From Euglena gracilis (lineage: Eukaryota > Euglenida > Euglenophyceae > Euglenales), in contig CP154957.1 in NCBI GenBank assembly GCA_039621445.1, positions 27,078,541-27,142,540 on the forward strand: a stretch of 64,000 nucleotides of DNA, in the 5' to 3' direction. Made by a program: the position numbers and the translations under genes. Below are positions 30,701-40,495 of this stretch, in pieces (position 1 is the first letter of the stretch; every line of letters starts with the position of its first letter). Under the pieces are notes generated by a model. It was not told the DNA's origin. It worked only from the letters and a program-made list of their open reading frames with translations, and did not search any database.

Positions 30701-31840
30701 GCGTTTGGTTCCCAATATGGGTGCAGGTGCAACTGTGATGCGCAACGGCGGATCGAACTCTTTTTCTTTGTTTGTTTCAAAGGAAAAGGTTAAATAAAAA
30801 TCGACCAGCGGAAAAGACACAAAGGAACCACACAAGAACCATCCAAACAACGCCTCCGGCAAAGTGCGGCCGGTCGTCCCCGCCCCACCAGTGCCTGCCC
30901 CCGACCTCTCCGGGCTGGACCTGCGCAACGCTGACCTGTGCGGGGCAGACCTCGGCTTCAGCCGCCTGGCGGGCTGCCGGCTGCGCGGCGCGCAACTGCG
31001 CCGGTGCGGGCTGCAGGCGGCGGACCTCCGGGGGGCCGACTTGTCCTGCGTGGATCTCTCCCACGCCGTGCTGGCCAAGGCTCAGCTGGCGGGGGCTAAC
31101 CTGGATGCTGCCATCCTGCACGATGCAGACCTCACAGGTTTGCAACAGCAAAGCCCTCGAAGTCTATGATGCATGTACGTATGCATGTGCATTATCTTTA
31201 ACTTGGAAAAACCTGGGGGGAGGGGGTGGAGCTGGACCCCAGGGGGGGGGGCCTGGGCCAGAGGCCCCGGTGTGGGTTTCTGCGCGAAGCACCGGAAATT
31301 TTTTTGGGTAAATGCCCTTTGCCGGCCCAGTTTGGGGGAGTGCGGGGACCCCGTCCTCCTTCTTGGAAAAAGCCTAATGCGTATACATATAGGTGTACAC
31401 GCATGCACATAATGTTCATATGTGTATGTGCACACTCATACACACATTCATTAATGAAAAATTCACACATCATAACACACAGACAAACAGTTGCGACAGA
31501 CACAAGCACCGACAGGCACAAATAGAAGCACAAACACTGCACATGTGCTTGTACACAGGCAACTGCAAAACTCTCACAACTGCATGCAGGGGCGGACCTC
31601 CATGGCTGCAGCCTCCGCGATCTGAACCTGTCGGGCTGCAACCTCTCCTTCACCAACCTCAGCGACGTCGACTGCTCCGGCGCCGACCTGTCATTTGCGG
31701 ACCTGTCCCACGCAATTCTGTCCCGCACCGCCCTGCAGCGGGCCAACCTCTGCAACGCCCGCTTCCCCCGCCTGTGGGGCGCCCTCCTCGAAGAACCGCA
31801 GAAGGCAACCGTCCGGTGGGCGGACGACTCTGTCCGGTGA
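16778..31840 (+). CDS. KCTD9-like: KCTD9-like BTB and pentapeptide-repeat protein, about 23 exons
   Basis: A BTB/T1 domain (exons 1-2) is followed by a pentapeptide-repeat right-handed beta-helix (A[D/N]LxG), the order of animal KCTD9, a candidate cullin-3 adaptor. Exons: 16778-16933; 17416-about 17541; 17773-17862; 18347-18465; 20912-20944; 21846-21915; 22182-22370; 22641-22865; 24689-24748; 24909-25015; 25285-25440; 25740-25835; 26565-about 26810; about 27262-27343; 27780-27879; 28130-28227; 28633-28825; 28940-29016; 29295-29412; 29615-29721; 30554-30610; 30893-31137; 31590-31840 (TGA). Most junctions keep both reading phase and the five-residue period. The joined protein is about 990 residues against about 390 for human KCTD9, so the helix is greatly extended. 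The N-terminus is missing; junctions around exons 2, 13-14 and 15-16 are uncertain. Three introns seem to have GC donors. Confidence 0.8.
18347..22865 (+). CDS. Pentapeptide-repeat exons, first block
   Basis: Exons 18347-18465, 20912-20944, 21846-21915, 22182-22370 and 22641-22865 encode repeats such as GASLVSCNLSQSVLAGANL and GADLSHADLCGANLQRADF. Central leucine or phenylalanine falls every fifth residue across the exon borders, apart from a proline-rich loop at the start of exon 22182. The last exon joins, in phase and in repeat register, to 24689. Confidence 0.8.
18981..19701. mobile_element. hAT-like element, 721 bp, exact 8 bp duplication
   Basis: Ends CAGGGGTTATTTTAGTC and the complement-like GTAAAAAAAAACCCCTG. 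Flanking 8 bp CTCGGAAC is exact on both sides (18973-18980, 19702-19709). Inside are three copies of a hairpin word of the form TTTTCGGCGC-n-GCGCCGAAAATTTT. It lies in the intron after exon 18347-18465. Confidence 0.85.
19885..20570. repeat. GCGCATTTTT arrays
   Basis: Direct repeats of GCGCATTTTTT at 19895-20095 and again at 20493-20570. Low-complexity intron sequence. Confidence 0.85.
20600..20668. repeat. Hairpin in intron
   Basis: CTATCTTGTCCCATACCC pairs with GGGTATGGGACAAGAT around a short loop, flanked by C-run and G-run that extend the stem. A single-strand copy GATATGGGACACGATTG follows at 20724. Confidence 0.75.
20945..21845 (+). mobile_element. Introner-like intron with GC donor and terminal inverted repeats
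   Basis: The intron starts GCTTCTCTTTAG and ends CTAAAAAGAAG before exon base C. The left end matches the complement of the right end (including that C) at 11 of 12 bases. Use of CACCG/GC and AGAAG/C is the only choice found that keeps both phase and pentapeptide register (GALLHR then LGLQGATL). The interior holds other repeats, including a block at 21540-21790 with words (GGTGCTATAGCAC) shared with the intron at 25441. Confidence 0.6.
23019..23179 (+). pseudogene. Unused pentapeptide-like exon with stop
   Basis: After CTGCCTTCAG one frame reads ADLFCNLSNYSRALAITNCG and stays open to a TAA at 23177-23179. It is in the wrong phase for exon 22641-22865, which instead joins 24689 in perfect register. 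It may be a dead exon or an alternative 3' end. Confidence 0.3.
23400..24120. repeat. Dispersed repeat shared with 53300-54060
   Basis: Words such as GCCTCCCGGACCTGGAAAAC, GAGCCGAAAATG and CCCGAGATACGG recur in the same order at 53330-53720 and again at 53880-54030. Confidence 0.65.
24250..24470. repeat. GGCGC-hairpin repeat (hAT-like family), right end
   Basis: Contains ATACTTTTCGGTGCTGAAGG and ends AAAACAACCCCTG, like the elements at 18981 and 49998. The left end was not found. Confidence 0.5.
24749..24908 (+). other. Small intron with probable GC donor
   Basis: The obvious GT (24765) would break the frame. GC at 24749 (CTCTGT/GCCAAG) with acceptor GCTGCAG before 24909 gives FNLC-GANL, in phase and in five-residue register. 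No terminal inverted repeat is visible, unlike the other two GC-donor introns. Confidence 0.5.
25441..25739 (+). mobile_element. Introner-like intron, 299 bp, GC donor, 11 bp TIR, 12 bp flanking repeat
   Basis: The intron starts GCTTGTGCTTA and ends TAAGCACAAG, with the first base of the next exon (C) completing a perfect 11 bp inverted repeat. ATGGCGGGGGCC stands on both sides (25427-25438 and 25741-25752). Splicing AG/GC...AAG/C keeps phase and repeat register: ADMAGAS then MAGAVLVGAN. The interior consists of G-run/C-run inverted repeats (GGGGTGCCTGC and complement). Confidence 0.7.
26030..26520. repeat. Array of TCGAACG palindromic units
   Basis: Repeated units of CTCGAACGTCGTTCGAGCA and AGGAGGCTCGAGAGCCTCCT in both orientations at 26030-26250 and 26440-26520, just upstream of the exon at 26565. 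Confidence 0.75.
27636..27724. repeat. (GT)n then (GC)n microsatellite
   Basis: About 38 GT units and a GCGCGC run, about 55 bp before the acceptor of exon 27780. Confidence 0.95.
28940..29016 (+). CDS. Short pentapeptide exon without its own ORF
   Basis: Found only by phase: the preceding exon ends CTCCG (phase 2), and this one starts A then CGT ACT GAC CTC, giving R-R-T-D-L-Q-G-S-D-L. It ends with a single G that pairs with GG of the exon at 29295. Acceptor ATCCTTCAG, donor G/GTGTGC. Confidence 0.75.
29860..30337. mobile_element. hAT-like element, copy of 15603-16075
   Basis: Ends CAGGGGTTTTCTTAAG and CTCAAGAAAACCCCTG. The interior matches the 15603 copy through most of its length (CAGCAGCTCAAATCCAGCC, TTGATCTAGCT). 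I found no clean 8 bp duplication here. Confidence 0.75.
31202..31366. repeat. GGCGC-hairpin short repeat
   Basis: GTTTCTGCGCGAAGCACCGG core with C-run and G-run ends, flanked by CTTGGAAAAA on both sides, a possible target duplication. Confidence 0.55.
31590..31840 (+). CDS. Terminal exon of the KCTD9-like gene
   Basis: After TGCATGCAG the phase-1 frame continues the repeats (ADLHGCSLRDLNLSGCNL) for about eleven pentapeptides, then changes to a non-repeat tail (RLWGALLEEPQKATVRWADD) and stops with TGA at 31838-31840. The end of the repeat pattern just before the stop supports this as the true C-terminus. Confidence 0.8.
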
Positions 31841-32472
31841 TCCACTGGCACCCACCAGGCCCTGGGCATACGAGTTGCAATCTCAACAGGTCGCTCAGCG
31901 TTTCTGGGGCTGCACTCACGAGCGCTCCCATTTATTTACGTGTTTTCAAGTCTATCATTTGGCCTTGACCTTGAACATTGGTTGCTGTCCTGTTTCTCTT
32001 CAATCAAACCACTGTAACATTTTCAAATTGTTGTTGTGTGATTGGCGGGGCATCTAACCGGTTACTGTTTCGCTGTTCATGCCCTCCTGGGGGATAGGAG
32101 GCTCAGGATATTAAGTGAGCGGTGGTTTTGGGGGGGTCTTCAGACCCTTCCCCTTCGGACTTGGGGGAGGGGTCCAGGACCCTCCAGGAACCCAGCAAAT
32201 TTTTTGACACTTTACGACGGGGAATATGAAAATTTTGGTTTATGTTTTGACCGTGTTTTTTTAAGAAAAAAAGTGTGCAAACCGACCCCCCCCCCTCCAT
32301 GGGAGGGTCCAGACCAGCACCCCCCCCGATCATTTAATACTCTGGGGAGGCTTCAATATGGGGATTCATTCTGTGGAAGTTCTCTCAATACTTCAACGGT
32401 TCGGGTACTCCAGTCCCTTTGCCCTCTGCCTCTCCGCACTGCTGCCATACTGCAAGGCTATGCCCCCCCGGC
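31841..32472. other. Space between the KCTD9-like and DUF2362-like genes
   Basis: Holds the 3' UTR of the first gene and the 5' region of the next. A G/C-run repeat occupies about 32120-32335. No other gene seen. Confidence 0.4.
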
Positions 32473-32646
32473 ATGGCGCTGTGCAAGGCGCCTGTTGTGC
32501 CTCGTGCGTTGGCATTCCGTGTGGCGCTGCCCCCGCATGAGTTCGACGTCGTCCTCCGCCCCGGCGATGACGTGCGCCAAAGGCAGGGCTGGGCTGCACG
32601 TTCCCTCCCACGGGCCGAGCTGTACGAAATCCCCGCAACCCTGCAG
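32473..32646 (+). CDS. First exon of the DUF2362-like gene
   Basis: ATG at 32473 in good context (CGGCATGG) opens a GC-rich frame: M-A-L-C-K-A-P, AFRVALPPHEFDVVLRPGDD, ending ATLQ at CAG/GTGGTG. The next likely exon (IHRIPVRQGPALMCVLAAA) joins in phase 0. Confidence 0.5.
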
Positions 32647-35600
32647 GTGGTGGGTGGGGGTCCGACCCCCCCCCCCACCAGGCCTTCCCGTATTTCTGAT
32701 GCCGCCGATTTTTAGGTCAAAGTTTTCCTTTGGCGCCAACGGTGCCGAAGGAATTTTCTTTGAGCGGTTGCCATGGTGGGTCGTACAGCCCTGCCCACGA
32801 GGGCCATACACCACTACCACACCAGTCATGCAAGTCATGCACGTGCCACACATTTCAGTTGTGGGGACCCGGCCAGCCCTGGTGGCATCGCCCAACGGCT
32901 ACTGCAGATCCACCGGATCCCGGTGCGCCAGGGTCCCGCCCTGATGTGTGTCCTGGCCGCCGCTGTGGAGGAGGTCCGCCAGGGGCCCTGTCTGACCGAC
33001 AGCTTTGTAAACCACAGGGCACGTAAGGGAGTGTGGGAGGGTGCGCACCCCCTAATTATTTTTCACTGCCCTTGAGGCTTTGCATACCCAAGTAACATTG
33101 CAGGAACGTGAAAAATGATGCATCCTGTTGGGAATTGGAGGTGGTAAGGCAAAAGAAACTATCCAAGTTGCCACAATGATTTATTGTCCATGAATAGATA
33201 TTGGGATTCCCACCCCGCTGTGCCAGCACTGCGTGGCACCGCGTGGCACTGCGTGGCCCTGCGTGGCACTGCGTGGCACTGCGCGCTGTTTAACCCGCAT
33301 GAACCTTCAAGCACCTTCAATGATGCAGGCATTTTTTTGGTCACTGTTCGACATTTCTAGCGAGATGTGGTCAAGTTGACCCAAAAAGGCAAAAAGTTGC
33401 ACAAAACAACCAGAATTGCCCTTGATGGCCCGAAATTCCAATGATGCAAAAACTAGGTTTAACGGCCCGCAGTGCCACGCAGTGCACGCAGTGCCACGCT
33501 GTGCCACGCTGTGCCACGCTGTGCCACGCGGTGCCGTGCAGTGCCACGCAGTGCCACGCCGTGCCACACGCAGTGCCACGCAGTGCCACACGCAGTGCCA
33601 CGCAGTGCCACGCAGTGCCACACGCAGTGCCACGCGCAGTGCCACGCAGTGCCACGCAGTGCCGGCACTGCGGGGTGGGCATCCCCATTGAATAACAGTT
33701 TAATTGTCAATAAAAAACTGCATTTGGCACCAAATTGCATTAGTAAAGCTGCAAATCGATTCATCAATGGTTCTGCCCAGATAAGTTTGCCGAGGATATG
33801 TTTTGGCACTTGTCCTGTTTTGATTCCACCGCCCAGTTCAGCTGGAAGCTAGACCATAAGGGGCAAGCTGGCCAGCCCAAATTTCTTGCCTGACCCCGCA
33901 ACCTCCCCCAGGGCCCTTGGAACGCACTTTTTTTGCATGCGTTTTGGCACACCTGGGATCCTTCATATTTTTTTTCGGACCCCAAAAGGATCCCCAAATG
34001 GTCCCACGAAGCCCCTCCCGCTCTCCTGGCCCCCAATGCGTGGGTGGGGGGATGGGTGTCGTCCCCGGGCAGCCAGTCTCACCCTCCTGACGGGTCTCCC
34101 CGCTGATCTCCTTCCTTTCGGTGCGGGCTGCACTCCTGGGCCCCTCCCGCAGTACCACGAGGTTGACGTTGCGCTGGCCGATGCCTTCCCCGCCGACGGC
34201 CCCGCCACGGAAGCCGCCGCGCCCGCGCCGGCCAGCCCGGGGGCGTACGTTGCCCTCCGCGCCGCCCTGCGCAGCCCGGCGCTGGCCGCGCGGGTGGCGG
34301 ACCTGGTGGGGACCCTGGCGGCCGAGATGGCGGAGGTGGCGGCGGCCCGGGACGGGTGGCTGCGACCCAGGGCCGGGTTGAGGTTCGGTGCCCCCCGTCA
34401 GGAGAATTGCCATCGCCGTGAAATCCGTTCAGATCCACTGCGGGGGAGCCTTGTCTTTGGCCATGTACTGAAGTTTGTTCCTAAAGGTGTAACAGTCAAA
34501 CTTGTACTTTTCTTGCTCACTTTACCTTTTTGCTAGTTGCGGAGTCAGTCAGTTCACCATCTTATCTTTTGCAACATGAGAATTAATTCGCTTTTTTATT
34601 TGTGATGTATATTCGTGATAATCGTGATAATTTTTTTTATATCTGAGCCAGTGGCTTCTGGCAACTCGCAACTGCTTTGTAATTTTATTTTGGAGCTTGG
34701 TCGGAAGTGTGAAACGGTTGATGTTTTTGTCTTATCCACAAAACCCCAATACCACCCCCGCACGGTGGCAGGCATTCCAAACGCGATGCGATACAATTGT
34801 TTAGAATTTTTGGTGAATACTTGATTTTTTTTGTTGAATAGTTGTTGAATTATTGTTGTTGAATAATTGTTGATCTTTTTTTGAATCCTTGTTGAATTGT
34901 GGTTGAATTTTTGACGTGTTGCTCACTGAAGGAAGCCATGTTGGATGTGCTGGAGCACCGCAGTCCCAGACGTCATCATGGAGGCCGTCATTGTCGTGTG
35001 GCTAAGGCGGAGGCCACCACATGGTCACAGGCCACCACCGGTCGGTTGGCCCACGCAGCACACAAATCGCCCTGGCCGCGGCAGGTCCGGGACCGCCATG
35101 AGCGGGAGATGAATGCCCTCGCGACGCGATGCCTGCGCCTGCCCCCTGCCGAGCAGGCTGTGGCAAAGCGGTGGACAGTTGGTGTAGTTAGTTACCGGTT
35201 AGGAATAGCGTTAGGGACAGGGTTAGGGTTCAGGCAGCTTGGGCAGTGTGGCCAAGCCTTTAACCCCCTCCCCCTAATTGTAGAGTGGGTGCTCTTGTAG
35301 TGGACGCTCGCTTCGCCAGAGGGGGGGTGCTCTTCTATCTGGACGCTGCTCTTGTAGTGGACATCACACACATTTTCCTACAGCGTTTCCCATCTTCCGG
35401 CTGGACAGCGTTTCATCCAGCCGGTCGGATTGGTAGTAAAATGTTTCTGGACTGAAAAAAGTTTCAGGGCATAAAAGGTTGTTCAGAATAAAAATGTCTA
35501 TCGTTGAAACCGGGTCGGTCCAGACGCCAGAAAGGGAATAGGAAAATCCATAAGCTGAGTTATTGTCAGGAATAGTTACTATCTAAAATGGACGGGGGGC

Positions 35601-36560
35601 TAGGGACTGTGCGTCAGCCAATTAAATCTGTAAAGATAAACTTCTACTGATGGCAATTACCAGTTCAAGCCCAGTCAGTTTCCGGTCCCCTCAACCTCCC
35701 TTCCTCCATCTAAACCGTCAAGTTACAAACCTTTCCACAATCACATGGAATGACTTGCCTTGCTTCTGCTTCCATTGTTTTTCCAGGGGGATGCCCTTGT
35801 AGTGGACGCTCGCTTCGCCAGAGGGGGGGGTGCTCTACTATTTGGACCCTGCTCTTGTAGAGGGCACGCCCTACTATTAGGCGGGGGGGTTTAGGCTTTA
35901 ACTTTGGCCTAGTTTGGGTTAATGCCAGGCCAAACTGCCCAATCCAAGCCTCATCTCTCAGCCCTCTATCCTCACCCTGACCTTCACCTAAATCCTGCAC
36001 CTCAAAGTCTTTCCATATTCTTCGCCGTCACGTGCTCCTTTCTGGCTCTGTCATGCTGGTTGTGGACCTCAACAGCCCGCAAATTCCCGCACTTTTTCCA
36101 CACTTTTTCCAATACTGCCCCCCCCCCTGCATCAAGGAGCTAAGTCGAAACAAGCCAAATTAATACAAATTTGGAGCGAAACGGGCTTAAAGTAACACCA
36201 ACTTGGACTGGCGGTGTTACGGGAAATCGAAGTGTCGTTAGTTAGGGCGTTCCAAGGATTTATTATGGGTGGACATTTCTTTCGTTCATCAAGGTCGCCA
36301 GATTGCCGGCCAACTTTTCCAAACGGAGGCATGTCATGGGATGCCAGCATGGGAAGTGTCATAGGAAGCTCACCCCCTCCGCACGCCGCAGGCTGCCTGC
36401 GAAGGCCCGGCCCTGACTCAGGCGCTGGTGGAGAAGCACGAGGCAGAGCTGCGGGACGAGGCGGGCCGCCTGTGCCGAGATGTGGAGGACGTCGCCCAGC
36501 GGCAGCGCCGGGATTTCGTCGCCGGCTTGGAGGCGCTCCTGGCAGAGGAGCGACGTTCAG

Positions 36561-36627
<67 letters not shown>

Positions 36628-39600
36628 TGTGCGTGTGTGCGTGTGTGTCTGCCAGATGGAGGGGCTGTGGGATTGGTGTCTTGTGTGTCGCAATATCTCC
36701 AATTTCTTTACTTTCACTTTGTGATTGGTGGTTCCGTGTCAGCCCATACCTCTCAAACAGCCACAATTTATCTCAGGGTGCGATTTTTTTTTTTGGAGAG
36801 TTTCTCCAGAAGGAGCACCCGTGCGAGCGGCGCCGACTTGTCCCACATGCCTACACCTTCCGCCTTCAGCCCGCATCGACAAAGGGCCGCACGTCACGAT
36901 CGGCCTCCCTTGGCGGCAGCGGCGAGCCCACACAGGGCACCGCCGTGACCATTGCGCTTCCACCCAGGCTCGCGCATGGGACTGGCAGGGTTTGCTTTGT
37001 TGGCCGGTCCGATGGTTCCTTGGGGTTCGACTTCCTTTTGCCCCCCCCCCCCACACCCGTGTGGACCCTTCACACACTCCACAGACTCGCCAACCAACAA
37101 CACGTACCTCACTGCCACTGCCACGGTTTGAGTCCTCACAACACCCCCGCCAGCGGCTGAGCAGCGCCTGCCCGCCCCACGGCCGGCCGCCCGCCCCCCG
37201 GAGGCAGACCGCCTCGCACTGGCCTCCGTGCTCGCCGGGGGGCCCGCCGCCCCCGCCCCCAGGCCGGCGACCCCGAGCGCCTCTGCGGCGGCGGAGGACG
37301 CCCGGCAGCGCTCGGCGTCGGTGCTCTCGATGGAGGGGTGCCTGGGGATGGGGCCCGGCCGGGGCACCCCCCAGGGTTGGGCCCGGCCCCGCTGCGGTGG
37401 TGGCCCGCCGACGGAGGCCTGTCTGGAGGCGCCCAAAACCTCCTCCGTCGCTCTTTTCGCGGGTGACTGCACAGTTCCGTCCTGGGGTGTCTTTGAACCG
37501 TGCTCAACACCCCCCGGCCCCCCACCGCGGACGGATGCCCCGGCGTCGCTGCGGCGGACCCCGCGGCGGTGGGGCCGGCGGCAGCGCCGCTAGCGGACGC
37601 TGCGACGCCGTCCTCACCGCCCCGGCCTGGCGAAGGCTCGCTGACCGTGGAGCTCTGCAAAGGCCCCCCGGCCAGGGGTCTGCTCCGTCCCAGAGAGGGA
37701 GGGAGAGCGCGCGCGCACTGGGACCACCCCCAGATCTTTGGTGCCGTGGCCAGCCGCCAGGCAGTAATGCCCACACACCGGGCCCAACCGCCATTGACTG
37801 GCTTCCAGGAGGCGGCACCCTGCAGTGTCTTCCACCACCCACAGGCTTTTTTTTAATATTTCAGAAGAAGACCCCCTGAGGCCGGGGCCGGACCCCCCAA
37901 GGGGGGAGTCCAAGGTCTGGGTATGGGTTTCGGCGCGAAGCGCCGAAATTTCCGGGAAAATGCCTTTAGACGGCCTGATTTTTGGGGGGTCCCCAAGGGG
38001 GTCCCATGCCAGGCTGGGTGGATGGGGGAGACCCCCCTCCCCCCGGGGGATCTTGAAGCCTGCCCCCCCCCCCAGTCGTCTGACAGCACAGGCCTCTGTC
38101 CGCCTGGCGCTGGCGTTCAGCGGAGACGGGCTGCAGGCGAGGGGGCAGCGGGTGGCCAGCCTGGAAGCCATCGTTGCGGGGCGGCTCACGGCGTGCCTCT
38201 TGCTCAGCAGCGGCAGCAGCTCCACAACCAGCATTGCTGAGCTCCGCCCTGACTTCTGGCGTGGCCCCTGCTTGCTGGCATATACCAATGGATGGGTTCA
38301 TCCCCCCCGGTTCTTACCCATGTTTTAGCCAAATAAGCACCTCCCCTGGTTCTTTTCCCCCTAGTTCTTAGACAGGGAGGTACTTCCACCGTCCGGTCCT
38401 TTCGTCAGAGATGTCCTACAGTTTCAGTCTATTTTGACTCCTTGTCATAAGACAGCCTCTGAGCCTGGCCGGTGTAAACGGACAAGCAGGGGGGATAATA
38501 ATTTAATGTCCCTGTCTTTCTGCGCAGCTTGCATTTGGGGGGTATTATTTGGGGGGAGGGTTTATCTGAGAAACACCACATAATACCCCCCCCCCCCCTT
38601 AGGGTCTGACTTCGCTGACCGAATTAACCCCCCCCCTGATTTTTGGGCCGACGTCGCGGATTTTTGTCCTGAAAATGTGGGTAAAAATAACAATTTCTGA
38701 CAATAAATTACGAAAACAAATCGATTTTTTTTTGTTTTTGGATCTGGCCTCCAAAAATGCTATATTTCATGAGAAGGTTCAATAAATGATCCCGAAGGGT
38801 GGTTTTGGGGGCAATTTTGGGTCCTATCAAACTGAGAAAAACTTCGAAAACTTCGAAAATTTGGGAGTTATTACCCGTGCCAGATAATACCCCCCCCCCC
38901 TCGGGCCGGGACTTCGGGCGGAAAAATAAAACCCCGGGGGTATTATTTGGCAGGAGGGTTTACCCGAAGTTTCACTCTTGGGATTTGTTTTGTGTCCTGG
39001 AAGCGGCTGCATTTCCCTCCTTTGTTTGCAAATTGATACAGCGATTTTGCTATCTTGGATTTTGAGGGATTCCCTGCAACTCAAATGTCCAAAAGGGCTG
39101 TAAAGTCATGTGCAACTTCACAGCTCTGATCCCATTGGCATTTGCCACAAATACTTGGCGGCTGGGGACTTGGAAGGCCAACGCCAAACCTGCCAAAGCC
39201 TGGCACTCGCACAACGGACGCTTGCCCATTTTGATGGGCGGGGAATGGAAGCGTTCCCGGGGAAGCGTTCCTGACCCCCCAGGCGAGGAGGGGCCGGGGG
39301 GCACCGCTGCTGCACTGCCGCCCCGGAGCTCCTCTTCGAGTCCCTGGACGCCCAGTGGGCCCAGGCGCTGCAGGGGAGGGCCGTGCCCCAGGCTTGCTGT
39401 GTACTTACAGAGAGAGGCCCGTGGTCGGCGGCAGCGTTGGGGAGTCGTCCCCCCCGGGGGGCCTCTGTCCCCCGGAAGTGTGGGGCACTGGGCCGCAGTG
39501 TGGTATGGGGTGGGTTTCCCATGGGAACCCCCAAGTGGTCTTGGGTGGGTCCCCCTCCAGAAGCGGTCGCCTTCTGGGGAAGGGAGGGCATTCTTCATTT

Positions 39601-39944
39601 TTTGGCGAACCGTCAGAGTCGAGTTGTTGGGAGGCCAATGACAGTTAAGAAATGGAAATTATTCCGTCCCTGTGAAGCAGCACCCCCATCGAGGACGGAG
39701 TCGCCACAGAACTGCTGGTCATGCCCCAGAGCGGACCGCAGCGCCGCCCAGGGCCCCGGCCTGCAGGGGGGGGGGCGTCGCCACACAGGCCCTGGCCCCA
39801 CCCGCCGCGGGCTTCGCCATCACCCGCCACTCCAACCTGAACGGCGTACACGTTGCGTTCCACGCCCTGCCCGGCCCGCCCGCGACCCTCGAGGCGACGG
39901 TGGGCCGCATCCTGGAGATGTGCGCCTGCTGGCACGGCCAGGGG
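32473..39944 (+). CDS. DUF2362/C12orf4-like coiled-coil protein (FERRY complex type), 3' end not found
   Basis: Exons seen: 32473-32646 (ATG start); 32908-33022; 34153-about 34382; 35085-35177; 36392-36562; about 36802-36870; about 37150-37420; 38076-about 38245; about 39317-39400; 39789-39944. The middle exons are charged coiled coil (VRDRHEREMNAL; EKHEAELRDEAGRL; QRQRRDFVAGLEALL). The last exon reads GFAITRHSNLNGVHVAFH then RILEMC, which I recognise as the conserved block of C12orf4 (DUF2362), a subunit of the FERRY Rab5 effector that links mRNA to early endosomes in animals. Exons at 35085 and 36392 join in phase 0. Others have unsure ends. The conserved C-terminal part after this block was not found downstream. 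Confidence 0.55.
33180..33715. mobile_element. Inverted-repeat element with (GCAGTGCCAC)n decamer arrays
   Basis: Decamers GCAGTGCCAC fill 33467-33665, and the complement GTGGCACTGC fills 33222-33290. Outer flanks are inverted copies (GGGATTCCCACCCCGC versus GCGGGGTGGGCATCCCC). No coding potential despite open frames. Confidence 0.75.
35178..36391. other. Intron of the DUF2362-like gene
   Basis: Contains telomere-like GGGTTAGGGTT near 35220 and a direct repeat of CTTGTAGTGGACGCTCGCTTCGCCAGAGGGG split across 35290-35330 and 35790-35840. No exon found. Confidence 0.45.
36392..36562 (+). CDS. Coiled-coil exon
   Basis: Bounded by CGCACGCCGCAG and GAG/GTGTGT. The 57 residues are a heptad-like helix rich in E, R and A. 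The following (GT)n tract forms the donor itself. Confidence 0.65.
36563..36640. repeat. (GT)n microsatellite
   Basis: About 32 GT units then GTGC variants, directly at a splice donor. Confidence 0.95.
37855..38070. repeat. GGCGC-hairpin short repeat
   Basis: Core GTTTCGGCGCGAAGCGCCGA then AATTTCC, flanked by C-run/G-run blocks, as at 18981 and 49998. Confidence 0.6.
38260..39300. other. Intron region of the DUF2362-like gene
   Basis: Holds two related blocks with ATAATACCCCCCCCC and TATTATTTGGGGGGA (38520-38600 and 38870-38970), an inverted-repeat element. No coding signal. Confidence 0.45.
39789..39944 (+). CDS. Conserved DUF2362 block exon
   Basis: After CCACACAG the frame gives ALAPPAAGFAITRHSNLNGV then HVAFHALPGPP and ATVGRILEMCACWHG. 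ITRHSNLxxxHVAFH is the most conserved string I know in the C12orf4 family. The donor GT is at 39945. Confidence 0.65.
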
Positions 39945-40462
39945 GTTCCCTCAGCGGAAGGGAACCAGCCAGCCATCGGCGACCAAGTCCAAGTCAAGCT
40001 TGGGTGCGTGACCCCCCTGGTTTGCCTGATTTGCAGTTTGGGTCTTGCCAGGAAAATTGAACGAACGCAGTCGACGGATAAAGTGGCTCTTGGAACTTGG
40101 TGCTCGTGTTGAGTTTGGCTCCAGGATGAACGCTGGACGCCCAACCCCTCCAGGTTGGTGTGATCCCCTGAGTCCATTGCCTGCCTGGCCATCGACCTGA
40201 CGGCGCTCCCTGTGCCAGGCTGCCAGCTGCAAGGTGTTGCATGCACAACTGAAAATACAGTGGGGTGGTTGGTGTGTGGTGGAACATTTCAGTGTAAAGA
40301 CCCCCCACCACCTTTAACCGCGGTTAATAACCACTCCCCATCCATCATCCCCGATAAGGAAAAAACTTCCGAAGAAATGCAAGTGAAAAATGTGGTGTGT
40401 GTGGTGCGCAAAAATCATGTGGTGTGGGAAAAAAACAAGTCGTCGTCGCTAGAAAGTGTGGA

Positions 40463-40483
<21 letters not shown>

Positions 40484-40495
<12 letters not shown>

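Noticed and set aside
33220-33680. CRISPR-like array
   Set aside because: Repeats are 10 bp, contiguous, without spacers, in a eukaryotic intron.
33307-33695. Repetitive frames such as CHAVPRSAT and ALRGTAWHC
   Set aside because: Products of the GCAGTGCCAC decamer array in all frames.
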